Shown here piece after piece: positions 33,701 to 41,463 of a stretch of DNA of 64,000 nt (positions are counted from its first letter, which is position 1; each line of letters starts with the position of its first letter). A program made the position numbers and the translations under genes. Under the pieces are notes generated by a model that saw only the letters and a program-made list of their open reading frames with translations, was not told the origin of the DNA and did no database searches. Origin of the DNA: Granulosicoccus sp963833195 (GTDB taxonomy: Bacteria; Pseudomonadota; Gammaproteobacteria; Granulosicoccales; Granulosicoccaceae); the NCBI GenBank assembly GCA_963833195.1, contig CAWHXF010000027.1, forward strand, positions 1,612,001-1,676,000, given 5' to 3'.

Positions 33701-35683
33701 TCACTCCGATGGCAGCGCGTCCAGCGCGGCGCGCAGCGCGTGGAAGACATCGATCAGGTGACGACGCTCGACGGTGTCGAGCGCGGCGATGGGCACGGCG
33801 AAGGCGGCGGGGCCGTCCGAGCCGTCCCGCGCGCACGAGGCGTGACGCGCTCGCCCCTCGCACCTGACCTGCAGCGCCGCGGCGCACGCGACGGCCTCGG
33901 CAAGCCGGGCGGCGATGTCCGTTCCGAGCCCGCCGTCGCCCGACGCCGCCTCCAGCCGCGCGACGGTGTCGAGCGGATCCTCGGGCAGCGCCAGTGCCGC
34001 GAGTCGCGCGACGTCGGCGGCCGGTTCGAGCACCGCGTCGACGAGATCGATCGACGTCGCCCCGTCGAGCGCGCCGCCGAACGCTTCGTCGCGGAAGAAG
34101 CCGACGGGCGGCATGCGTCGCCGCGCGCGCTCCGCGAGCGCCGCGCGCGCGAGCGCGGAACCCGCGAGCGAGCCCCGCAGGGAGTCGCGCGATGCCGTGG
34201 CCAGCACGATCGTCGCGGCGTCGCCGGCGACGGGCCGCAGGTCCAGGACGTCGCACCACGCCGACACGGTCGATCCGTCGTGGCCCTGCGGGCTTCGGGC
34301 GTCGCCAGCCGCCGCCGTCAACGCGTCCAGGTCGGCGACGCTCCACACCCCGCGCGCCGGCCAGCCCGCCGCGGGTGACCCGATGCCCGGCATCTCGATG
34401 TCGCACGCTTCGGACGCACCGGGCGCGCGCGTGCCGTCCGCCAGGGCGCGCACGTCGCGAACGACGTGCTCCAAGGCGTCCCCTGCCGCCTCGCGCCCGG
34501 CCCGCGACGCCTCGGGCGGCAGCAGCACGACGTCCCGGCGGCCGTCCGCGCGCACCGCGTCCTGCCGCCCGGCCGCGCCGCACGCCAGCCACGCCATCGA
34601 GGGCTCCGACTCGTCGGCCTCGGTACGGACAAGCTCCAGCGTGCGCAGCACCACGGCATCGCCCATCGCGCCGATCACCCGCGCCCGGCGGCTCGCGCTC
34701 ACGCCGGCCGCATCGAGCCGGGCGAGCAGCTCGGGCAGCCGCCTGGCGGTCCGGCGCAGCGCCTCGTGGTCGGCGGCGGCGCGGATGTCCGTCGCGAGTC
34801 GCAAGGCCGACCCCGAGCGGCCCTCGACGAGGCTCGACGTCGTGACGACCCCGATCGCCCGCCCGGCCGCCGTCGCATCCACGACGGGCAGGTGGTGTAC
34901 CCCCAGCCGCGCCATCGTCAGCAGGGCGTCCCAGGCCGGCGCGCGCGCATCGATCGTCGACGGCGCACGCGTCATGATGCTCGCGACAGGCTCCGCCGCG
35001 TCACGACCCGCCACGATCACGCGCCGGCGCAGGTCGCGGTCCGTGACGATGCCCGCGAGCTCCGGTCCGTCGAGCACGAGCACCGACGACGTGCCGGCCG
35101 ACGTCATGAGGCGCGCGGCGTCGCGGATCGACGCCTCCGGAGCGACGCTCACGGGCGAGCGCCGCAGCAATTGCGACACGGGGATCGCCGTCAGGTCGAA
35201 CGCGTCGGCATCGGCGGCGCGGCGGCGCGGCACCGTCTCGCGCGCGGCCGCGCCGAGCGGGCCCGCTCCGGGCGGGCCGAGGAAGCGCGCGAGCCGCTCG
35301 TCGCTCTCGGCCAGCGCGGCGATGCGCTCGACGGGCACGCGGTACAGCAGGGCGTCCTCGATCGCGACGGCAGCGCTCCCGAGCGCCGCATCCGCAGGCG
35401 CCTCCCGCGCCTCGCCATCGGGGCGGTCGGCCAGCCACCCCACCGGGTCCCCTTCGGCGCGACGCGCGATCGCCCGCCCCTCGTCGTCGCGCAGCTCGAC
35501 CGCCCCGCTGCGCACCAGCGAGAACGCGCGCGCGGTACCGTCGCGCTCGGGCACCTCGCGACCGCGCGGCACGTAGCGGATCGACACGTCGCGCGCCAGC
35601 GCCGACAATGCTTCGGAGGCAAGGCCGTCGAACGGGACGGTGGCGGCGAGCCAGTCGCGCACCTCCAGCACCTCGACATCCAT
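33701..35683 (-). CDS. cNMP-binding/CBS/DUF294 protein with degenerate nucleotidyltransferase motif
   Basis: A 660-residue protein. Residues 1-150 form a cyclic-nucleotide-binding-like domain (PFDGLASEALSALARDV, FSLVRSGAVELRDDEGRAI). Two CBS repeats follow (VSQLLRRSPVSVAPEASIRD; VASIMTRAPSTIDARAPAWD). The C-terminal half is a DUF294 nucleotidyltransferase-like region, but where the family has GSQGRQEQ...DQDNAL this protein has GAAGRQDAVRADGRRDVVLL: the Ser and the Asp pair are gone, so catalysis is unlikely. It is divergent from an intact copy, with only 39 bases between start codons. Probably a paralogue retained for regulation or decaying. Confidence 0.87.
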   Translation of the reverse strand: MDVEVLEVRDWLAATVPFDGLASEALSALARDVSIRYVPRGREVPERDGTARAFSLVRSGAVELRDDEGRAIARRAEGDPVGWLADRPDGEAREAPADAALGSAAVAIEDALLYRVPVERIAALAESDERLARFLGPPGAGPLGAAARETVPRRRAADADAFDLTAIPVSQLLRRSPVSVAPEASIRDAARLMTSAGTSSVLVLDGPELAGIVTDRDLRRRVIVAGRDAAEPVASIMTRAPSTIDARAPAWDALLTMARLGVHHLPVVDATAAGRAIGVVTTSSLVEGRSGSALRLATDIRAAADHEALRRTARRLPELLARLDAAGVSASRRARVIGAMGDAVVLRTLELVRTEADESEPSMAWLACGAAGRQDAVRADGRRDVVLLPPEASRAGREAAGDALEHVVRDVRALADGTRAPGASEACDIEMPGIGSPAAGWPARGVWSVADLDALTAAAGDARSPQGHDGSTVSAWCDVLDLRPVAGDAATIVLATASRDSLRGSLAGSALARAALAERARRRMPPVGFFRDEAFGGALDGATSIDLVDAVLEPAADVARLAALALPEDPLDTVARLEAASGDGGLGTDIAARLAEAVACAAALQVRCEGRARHASCARDGSDGPAAFAVPIAALDTVERRHLIDVFHALRAALDALPSE

Positions 35684-35722
35684 CCCCGCCCCGCCGATTC
35701 GATCCCGAGGAGCAATATAACC

Positions 35723-36334
35723 GTGCCACCCTCGCAATCTCCAGACGACGTCGCCGTGGCGATCGACCCGATCGTCGGCTTTCTCGCCGAGCACCTGCTG
35801 CAGGGCGAGATCGACGGCGTCGATCTGGAGCGGCTGCGCGGCATCGTGCGGGCGGGACCGCTCGCGCCGGGGGAGACGCTCGTGATCCCGTCGGGCGCGG
35901 AAGCCTCGCTGGTGCTACTGCTCGACGGCCTGGCCGTCGTGGAGGCGGGCGATGCCGACGCGCCGGAGCGGTCGCTCGCGCCACCGCTCGCGCTGGCCGC
36001 GGGCAGCGGCGTGGCGGTGCCCGCGCGGCGTCCCGCAGGGGCCGTGGCGACGCTGCGCGCGGTACGCGACTGTCGCACGCTGCAGCTCGCGGAGCGCGAC
36101 TACGCGTCGCTGGCCGATCCGTCGTTGCCGGAGTTCGATCTGCTGTTGCGCTCGCTGCCGGTCGCGCCGGGCCTGCTCTCGGACGAGGATCTCGGGCGCG
36201 GCGCCTCGCCCGCGCGCGACGCCGCCGCAGGTCTCGATCGGCGCCTCGGATCCGACATCGGCGGATGCACGCACGCCGGACGAGGCTGCCACTCGAGGCG
36301 GGCTTCCTGCGCGTCCGGGTCAGCGAAATCATGA
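35723..36334 (+). CDS. cNMP-binding-like N-terminal part of split CBS/DUF294 protein
   Basis: A 203-residue frame from GTG 35723 (GAGGAG 11 bases upstream). Residues 10-150 resemble the cyclic-nucleotide-binding domain that normally begins CBS/DUF294 proteins (IDPIVGFLAEHLLQGEIDG, VLLLDGLAVVEAGDADAPER, VRDCRTLQLAERDYASLADP). Coding character is good to about 36265, then the frame turns into Cys/Arg/Ser-rich sequence and stops at 36332-36334, where TGA overlaps an ATG of the next frame (ATGA). Either a recent frameshift split one gene in two, or the two parts are now coupled separate genes. A sequencing error is the simplest alternative. Confidence 0.6.
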   Translation: MPPSQSPDDVAVAIDPIVGFLAEHLLQGEIDGVDLERLRGIVRAGPLAPGETLVIPSGAEASLVLLLDGLAVVEAGDADAPERSLAPPLALAAGSGVAVPARRPAGAVATLRAVRDCRTLQLAERDYASLADPSLPEFDLLLRSLPVAPGLLSDEDLGRGASPARDAAAGLDRRLGSDIGGCTHAGRGCHSRRASCASGSAKS

Positions 36335-37722
36335 GCACCGCGCTCGTGACGGTGGAGCCCGCCACGCCCATCGCCGACGCCGCCGCCACGATGCGCGACC
36401 GGCGCATCTCCTGCCTGCCGGTCACCGACGGCTCGCGGCTCGTGGGACTGGTCACCGAGGCGGACATGACCTCGCGCGTGGCCGCGACGGGCCGAGCGGT
36501 CGCCGACCCCGTGGGCGCGATCATGACCGAGGCACCGCTGACGCTCGCGCCCGGGGCGACGCTCGGCGAGGCCATAGCGGTGCTGCTGGATCGGCGCATC
36601 GCCCATCTGCCGGTGCTGGACGGCGGGCGGCTGGTCGGCCTGCTGACGCAGAGCGATCTGGTGCGGCGCCAGAGCGTCTCGCCGCTGTACCTGGTGGCGG
36701 ACATCGAGGGCGCCGACTCCGCCGAGGACATCGCGCTCGTGACCGCGCAGATCCCCACGCTCGTGCGCTCCCTGGTCGATGTCGGCGGACGCGCGGCCGA
36801 TACCTGCCGGCTGGTGACCTCGATCGCGGACGCCGCGACCCGTCGCCTCATCGCCCTGGCCGAGGCGCGACTCGACCCCGCCCCCGTCGCCTGGTGCTGG
36901 GCCGCCTGCGGCTCGCAGGGGCGTCAGGAGCAGAGCGGCGTGAGCGACCAGGACAACGCGCTGATACTCGGCGACGACTACGACGAGGCGGCGCACGGCG
37001 CCTGGTTCGAGGCCTTCGCGCGCGAGGTGTGCGACGGGCTCGCGACGGCGGGCTACGAGCTGTGCCCCGGCGACATGATGGCGACCAACCCGCGCTGGCG
37101 ACGCCCGGCGTCAGTGTGGCGCGCGACCTTCCTGGACTGGATCGCCCGACCGGTGCCCGAGGCGCAGCTGCTCGCCTCGGTGATGTTCGACCTGCGGCCC
37201 ATCGCCGGCGACGCATCGCTGTTCGCCCCGCTGCAGGACGCCGCGCTGGACGCGGCGAGCCGGAACACCCTGTTCGTCGCGCACATGGTGGGGCACTCGC
37301 TCGGACTGCGCCCGCCACTCGGGCTGTTCGGCCGCCTCGCGACCGAACGTCGCGGCGAGCACCGCCACCGCATCGACATGAAGCTGCGCGGCACCGCCCC
37401 GATCGTGGACATGGCGAGGCTGTACGCGCTGTCCGCGCGAGTCCGTCCGCAGAACACGACAGAACGTCTGGCGAGCGACGCCCCGGCCGGCAGCGATCCG
37501 GTGCTCGGCGAGGAGGCGAGGCGTTCGCTGCTGACCGCGTGGGAGAGCGTCTCGCTCGCGCGGCTGACCCTGCAGGCGGAGCTCGTGCGAGTGGGACACG
37601 CGCCCCACAACCACCTGGACCCCGCGAGCCTGTCCGCGCTCGCGCAGGAGCAGTTGCGCGATGCGTTCGTCGCCGTGCGCGACGTGCAGGCGCGGTTGCG
37701 CACGCGCGCCGCGCCGGGCTGA
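36268..37722 (+). CDS. CBS/DUF294 nucleotidyltransferase-like protein (C-terminal part of split gene)
   Basis: A 484-residue frame. Two CBS repeats (RVSEIMSTALVTVEPATPIA; VGAIMTEAPLTLAPGATLGE) precede an intact nucleotidyltransferase motif WAACGSQGRQEQSGVSDQDN and the DUF294 C-terminal domain (FVAHMVGHSLGLRPPLGLFG, HRIDMKLRGTAPIVDMARLY, GHAPHNHLDPASLS). The domain resembles GlnE/GlnD-type transferases; the substrate is unknown. ATG 36268 retains the first CBS strand; ATG 36331, overlapping the stop of the upstream frame, is the alternative. Codon bias indicates that the frame change happens between about 36220 and 36290, by a net -1 or +2 shift. Confidence 0.85.
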   Translation, partial: HARRTRLPLEAGFLRVRVSEIMSTALVTVEPATPIADAAATMRDRRISCLPVTDGSRLVGLVTEADMTSRVAATGRAVADPVGAIMTEAPLTLAPGATLGEAIAVLLDRRIAHLPVLDGGRLVGLLTQSDLVRRQSVSPLYLVADIEGADSAEDIALVTAQIPTLVRSLVDVGGRAADTCRLVTSIADAATRRLIALAEARLDPAPVAWCWAACGSQGRQEQSGVSDQDNALILGDDYDEAAHGAWFEAFAREVCDGLATAGYELCPGDMMATNPRWRRPASVWRATFLDWIARPVPEAQLLASVMFDLRPIAGDASLFAPLQDAALDAASRNTLFVAHMVGHSLGLRPPLGLFGRLATERRGEHRHRIDMKLRGTAPIVDMARLYALSARVRPQNTTERLASDAPAGSDPVLGEEARRSLLTAWESVSLARLTLQAELVRVGHAPHNHLDPASLSALAQEQLRDAFVAVRDVQARLRTRAAPG

Positions 37723-37832
37723 GCCGTCTCGCGAATGCATGCGCTCGCGGCCGATCGGGAGCAAGTGAATCGGCCACTCATCGGCCGACCGCGCGTGGGT
37801 CGGCGCGCGCGGGCCGGCCGCGCGACGGCCGA

Positions 37833-38102
37833 TCAGACGTCGGCGTCGGCTCCTTCGTCGTCGGCTTCGGCGGCCGCGCCGCGCGTCCACTTCAACTGGA
37901 ACTCGATCTCTTCCTCGCCCTCCTCGCGCTCGTGCTCGACGTTGAAGATCGCGTCGCGCGGCACGCGGATGCGCTCGCCGGCGACCTGGATGGTGAACGG
38001 CTCGCCGCGCTCCACGCAGTCGGCGAGTCGCCTGAGCTTGGCCGCGAACTGCGCGGCGGGGTACGCCTTCTCGATGTCGCGGTCGGGCTTGACGGTGCTC
38101 AT
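37833..38102 (-). CDS. Amphi-Trp domain protein
   Basis: An 89-residue acidic protein. The order FAAKLRRLADCVERGEPFTI, QVAGERIRVPRDAIFNVEHE and EEEIEFQLKW matches the amphi-Trp domain, a small domain of unknown function often in prokaryotic one-domain proteins. An Asp/Glu/Ala-rich tail follows. ATG 38102 is chosen; a longer frame upstream is Arg-rich and unconvincing. It is convergent with the CBS/DUF294 gene; the 110-base gap contains several CGGCCGA repeats that could form hairpins. Confidence 0.76.
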   Translation of the reverse strand: MSTVKPDRDIEKAYPAAQFAAKLRRLADCVERGEPFTIQVAGERIRVPRDAIFNVEHEREEGEEEIEFQLKWTRGAAAEADDEGADADV

Positions 38103-38199
38103 GGGCGGGTGCTGCTGAATGTCGTGATGGAGCGCCGATGCTCGCGCGCGCGCCCGCCGGGCGCGACGTCTCGGCAAAGGCTGCACGGGCGCGGGACCC

Positions 38200-38649
38200 T
38201 CAACCCCGCTCGTTCTTGGGCGAGCCCATGACCACGTACGTCGTGATGGCGTTGACCTGTGGCAGCGTCCCGAGCACGTCGGTGTGGAAGACCTTGTAGG
38301 CCGCGATGTCGGCCACCTCGATGCGCAGCAGGTATTCGACGGTGCCGGTGATGTTGTGCACCTCCCGCACTTCCGGCGCGCCCGCGACGCCGGCCTCGAA
38401 CGCCTCCTGCGCGGCCTTGGTGTGATCGTTCAGCCCCACCGCGATGTAGGCGACGAGCCCGATGCCATTCGCGGCCGGGTCCAGCACGGCGCGGTAGCCC
38501 GCGATGACGCCGGAGCGTTCCAGCTCCTGCACGCGACGCAGGCAAGCCGAGGGGGACAGACCGATGCGCTTGGCGAGATCGACGTTGCTAAGTCGGCCGT
38601 CGGCCGTGAGCTCGCGCAATATTGCGTCGTCGTATCGGTCCTTCGCCAT
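38200..38649 (-). CDS. Lrp/AsnC family transcriptional regulator
   Basis: A 149-residue regulator. The N-terminal helix-turn-helix (DDAILRELTADGRLSNVDLA, KRIGLSPSACLRRVQELERS) and the C-terminal RAM ligand-binding domain (VREVHNITGTVEYLLRIEVAD, YKVFHTDVLGTLPQVN) are complete. ATG 38649 is taken because the helix-turn-helix starts right after it; ATG 38682 would add 11 residues. It is divergent from a LysE exporter gene across 77 bases, the usual arrangement for amino-acid-responsive control of export, so LysE is the probable target. Confidence 0.92.
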   Translation of the reverse strand: MAKDRYDDAILRELTADGRLSNVDLAKRIGLSPSACLRRVQELERSGVIAGYRAVLDPAANGIGLVAYIAVGLNDHTKAAQEAFEAGVAGAPEVREVHNITGTVEYLLRIEVADIAAYKVFHTDVLGTLPQVNAITTYVVMGSPKNERG

Positions 38650-38726
38650 CGTTCGTTGCTCTTCAGGCCGCTTCGGCAGCATAGTCCCGAAGCACCTGTC
38701 GCGGCACGGGCGGCAGACTCACCGAC

Positions 38727-39320
38727 ATGGACACCACCCTGCTCGCCGGCCTCGCGGCCTTCGCGTTCGTCAGCTCCATCACGCCGGGGCCGAACAACCT
38801 GATGCTGCTGGCTTCCGGCGCGAACTACGGCTTTCGTCGCACGCTGCCGCACATGCTGGGCGTGGCGCTCGGGTTCGTGTTCATGGTGGTCGTCGTGGGC
38901 CTCGGGCTCGCGAGCGTGTTCGACCGCTACCCGGCCGCGCACACCGTGCTGGAGGCGGCGAGCGTCGCCTATCTGCTGTATCTGGCCTGGCGCATCGCGA
39001 ACGCCGCGCCGCCAGGCGAAGCCGATCCGACGGGGCGGCCGTTCAGCTTCCTGCAGGCGGCAGCCTTCCAATGGGTGAACCCGAAGGCGTGGGCCATGGC
39101 GCTCACCGCCGTCACCGTCTACACCGCGTCGCGCGACTTCGCGAGCGTCCTCGTTGTCGGCGCGGTATTCGGCGCGATCAACCTGCCCTCGGTGGGTAGT
39201 TGGGCGCTGCTCGGTCAGGGCATGCGGCGCGTGCTGACGAACCCCGGGCGGCTGCGCGCGTTCAACGTGACGATGGCGCTCCTGTTGGTGGCGTCGTTGT
39301 ATCCGGTGGTGTTCGGCTGA
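38727..39320 (+). CDS. LysE family amino-acid exporter
   Basis: A 197-residue inner-membrane protein with five to six hydrophobic helices. The family signature SSITPGPNNLMLLASGANYG is present near the N-terminus, and AAAFQWVNPKAWAMALTAVT in the middle. LysE/RhtB-type proteins export amino acids; the exact substrate is not readable. The divergent Lrp gene probably regulates it. The last 106 bases overlap the antisense zinc-ribbon gene. Confidence 0.91.
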   Translation: MDTTLLAGLAAFAFVSSITPGPNNLMLLASGANYGFRRTLPHMLGVALGFVFMVVVVGLGLASVFDRYPAAHTVLEAASVAYLLYLAWRIANAAPPGEADPTGRPFSFLQAAAFQWVNPKAWAMALTAVTVYTASRDFASVLVVGAVFGAINLPSVGSWALLGQGMRRVLTNPGRLRAFNVTMALLLVASLYPVVFG

Positions 39321-39646
39321 GAGCGAAACTGGTAGAAGCCAAAATTTCGCCCGAGGAGCTGCAACGCGTACGCCTGCGCGTTCGTGTGCTCCATGCGCGT
39401 GTGGCAGGCGGGGCAATCCACGACGACGTGCTCGTCCCGCACGGCGGGCAGGTTCGCCGCGGCGCTCACCTCGGCGTAGCTTTCGTGGGCGAGCACCCCG
39501 AGCAGCGCGCCGAGGGCCGCGCGGTCCAGCAGCGTCCCCGCGCAGCCGCGGCAGAGCGCGGCCTCGACGTGACCACCAGCAACGCCCGATTCGAGCGAGG
39601 TGGCGCAGCGCGGGCATTGCCTGGCATCGGCTTCGATCACTTTCAT
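39215..39646 (-). CDS. Zinc-ribbon (zf-TFIIB-like) protein
   Basis: A 143-residue frame. CPRCATSLE, LCRGCAGTLLD and CPACHTRME give three CxxC knuckles, with the order typical of small zf-TFIIB-type proteins. Codon usage is clearly coding from 39646 down to about 39320. The last ~35 residues are antisense to the 3' end of the LysE gene and look like read-through (NTTGYNDATNRSAIVTLNAR), so the original stop was probably lost. No function can be assigned. Confidence 0.67.
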   Translation of the reverse strand: MKVIEADARQCPRCATSLESGVAGGHVEAALCRGCAGTLLDRAALGALLGVLAHESYAEVSAAANLPAVRDEHVVVDCPACHTRMEHTNAQAYALQLLGRNFGFYQFRSQPNTTGYNDATNRSAIVTLNARSRPGFVSTRRMP

Positions 39647-39710
39647 GGGGATAGCGTGCCACGGGGCGAGCCCGCCGCACGCGGTGCCCGTCGCGACTCC
39701 GCGCGCTCGA

Positions 39711-40169
39711 TCAGCGACGCGATTCGAAGAACCGAGCGAGCAGCGCCGCCGAATCCTGCGCGCACGGACCTTCAGTGATCGCGACGCGATGCCCCGACCG
39801 CCCTGCCGGCATCAGCGTCTCGAACGCGCTGAGCACCGCACCGGTGCGCGGCTCGCGCGCCCCGAACACGAGCCGCTGCACGCGCGCCTCGAGCAGCGCA
39901 CCGCAGCACATCAGGCAGGGCTCGAGCGTGACGTAGAGCGTGGCGCCGTCGAGCCGTGCCGAGCCGACCGCTCGGGCGGCCTCGCGCAGCGCGATCACTT
40001 CGGCGTGACCCGTCGGATCCCGATCGGTGCGCGTGCGGTTGTACCCACGTCCGAGGATCTTTCCGTCGAGTGTCACGACCGCACCGACCGGCACCTCGTC
40101 CGCGGCCAGCGCCTCACACGCGAGCCCGAGCGCCTCGCGCATCCACGCATCGTCGGCGCTCGCGATCAC
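39711..40169 (-). CDS. tadA: tRNA-specific adenosine deaminase TadA
   Basis: A 152-residue enzyme that deaminates wobble adenosine-34 to inosine in tRNA-Arg(ACG). The zinc site is complete: HAEVIALREAA (His-Ala-Glu) and TLEPCLMCCGALLEARV (PCxxC). The N-terminus WMREALGLACEALAADEVPVG matches the family. GTG 40169 overlaps the stop of the upstream MOSC gene (GTGA); the longer open frame lies inside that gene. An essential gene in most bacteria. Confidence 0.93.
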   Translation of the reverse strand: MIASADDAWMREALGLACEALAADEVPVGAVVTLDGKILGRGYNRTRTDRDPTGHAEVIALREAARAVGSARLDGATLYVTLEPCLMCCGALLEARVQRLVFGAREPRTGAVLSAFETLMPAGRSGHRVAITEGPCAQDSAALLARFFESRR

Positions 40170-40834
40170 GCGTCCGCACCCTTCAGGCTTCGTCGTCGCT
40201 TCCGCAGGAAATCGCCCCACTCGTCGCTCAGGGCCTCGAGGACCAGCGCGCGCTCGATGGTCGCGAGCCGAACGCCCCGATCGAGCGACGTATCGAAAGC
40301 GGCGCGATACAGCGCGGCCACATCGTCGTCCGCACCCGGGCCGGGTTCTCTCGAAAGCGCCGTGCCGGCCACGAGCGATCCCTGCTGCAGCACGCGCAGG
40401 TACACGCCCGGCCGTGCGCGATCGATGAAACGCCGCGGTGCGTCGTCGCGTCCGCACGCCATACCGAGCTTGAAGCACGGGACCCGCGGCTGCGTGATCT
40501 CGAAGAGCACGTTGCCGGCACGCAGCCGATCCCCGACCGCGAGCACGGTCTCGTCGAGGCCTTCGACGGTCAGGTTCTCGCCGAAGAAGCCGGGAGCGAG
40601 ATCGTCGCGGCCCAGCTCCGCGCGCCAGTGCGCGTACTCGTCTGCCGAGAACGCGTACACCGCCTTGTGCTCACCGCCGTGATTCTTGCGGTCGGCCTGG
40701 TCGTCACCGGCCAGGTTGATGCGACCGACCGCGACGGGCCCGTCGACGGGGCACTTGAAGAAGCCGGTGCGGATGCGGCGGCCGGCGTGCGTTGTCCGAA
40801 CCACTGCAGACACGTTGATGCCCTGGATCTTCAC
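40166..40834 (-). CDS. MOSC domain protein (YiiM-like)
   Basis: A 222-residue protein. GRRIRTGFFKCPVDGPVAVG and the block NHGGEHKAVYAFSADEYAHW, then PGFFGENLTVEGLDE and QPRVPCFKLGMACG (conserved Cys) define a MOSC domain of the YiiM type, linked to molybdenum-cofactor-dependent N-hydroxylated substrate reduction. A C-terminal helical extension ends RKRRRSLKGADA. GTG 40834 is the likely start and overlaps the stop of the DUF4276 gene; it also overlaps tadA downstream, so the genes are coupled. Confidence 0.86.
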   Translation of the reverse strand: MKIQGINVSAVVRTTHAGRRIRTGFFKCPVDGPVAVGRINLAGDDQADRKNHGGEHKAVYAFSADEYAHWRAELGRDDLAPGFFGENLTVEGLDETVLAVGDRLRAGNVLFEITQPRVPCFKLGMACGRDDAPRRFIDRARPGVYLRVLQQGSLVAGTALSREPGPGADDDVAALYRAAFDTSLDRGVRLATIERALVLEALSDEWGDFLRKRRRSLKGADA

Positions 40835-41463
40835 GACATGGCAGTGCCCGAACGAACGGCGCGGACCGCGCGATGCAATGACGCAGCCGTACAAGAAAAC
40901 GAAGGCGCGTCGAGCAAAGGCTCGAAGTCCTCTATGGTCCGAGACAGACGGTGGTAGGAAGCTCGCCAATCGAACTTCTGGAGTTTCCGTCCCTTGAGCC
41001 CCGAGGCCGTACGCAAGCTGTCGCGCAGCTTGTCCTCAGGTTTCGGCTCTGACTCCAACGTAGCTGCCGATGGAAGATCCAGAGGCATGGAGCCTCGTGG
41101 ACGACCAGCAGCACTACGCAACGCGAGTTCATCGAACAGGAACCAAGCTTCAGACATCAACACTGGAACCACGGGCACGCAGAGCCGATGCGCTCCCGAA
41201 GCGTCGAGGATCTCCTGCTCTCGACGAGCTACGAGGTCCTTGGCATCAGCGTCCCGATGCACCAGTAGTATGTCGGGCTCGTCAACAGCGAACGAGCGTT
41301 CGATGCGCTCATCGAGCGAACGAGGGGGTCTTGGCAGGTGCCCGAAATCCGCCTTCGAGACGACGTACCCATCAATTGCAGGATCACGATCGAGCAGCCA
41401 CTCTAGAGGAGCTAGTAGGACGGCGTCGGAACCGCCTTCAGCGAGGAGTGACAGTCGAAGCAT
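40831..41463 (-). CDS. DUF4276/TOPRIM-like partner of the OLD-type ATPase
   Basis: A 210-residue protein starting at ATG 41463, 26 bases inside the 3' end of the ATPase gene. Early acidic motif LSLLAEGGSDAVLLAPLEWL, then DILLVHRDADAKD, and the family block VPVVPVLMSEAWFLFDELAL followed by EPKPEDKLRDSL. These match the DUF4276 pattern, which is TOPRIM-like: Glu in the first strand and DxD in the second could bind metal for nuclease activity. DUF4276 genes typically follow ABC/OLD ATPases in defence loci. The 5' part is AT-richer than the neighbourhood; the last ~15 codons revert to high GC next to the MOSC start. Confidence 0.72.
   Translation of the reverse strand: MLRLSLLAEGGSDAVLLAPLEWLLDRDPAIDGYVVSKADFGHLPRPPRSLDERIERSFAVDEPDILLVHRDADAKDLVARREQEILDASGAHRLCVPVVPVLMSEAWFLFDELALRSAAGRPRGSMPLDLPSAATLESEPKPEDKLRDSLRTASGLKGRKLQKFDWRASYHRLSRTIEDFEPLLDAPSFSCTAASLHRAVRAVRSGTAMS

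Noticed and set aside
37723..37832. CGGCCGA repeats as a CRISPR-like or REP array
   Set aside because: Only four degenerate short copies without regular spacing; most likely a convergent-gene terminator region.
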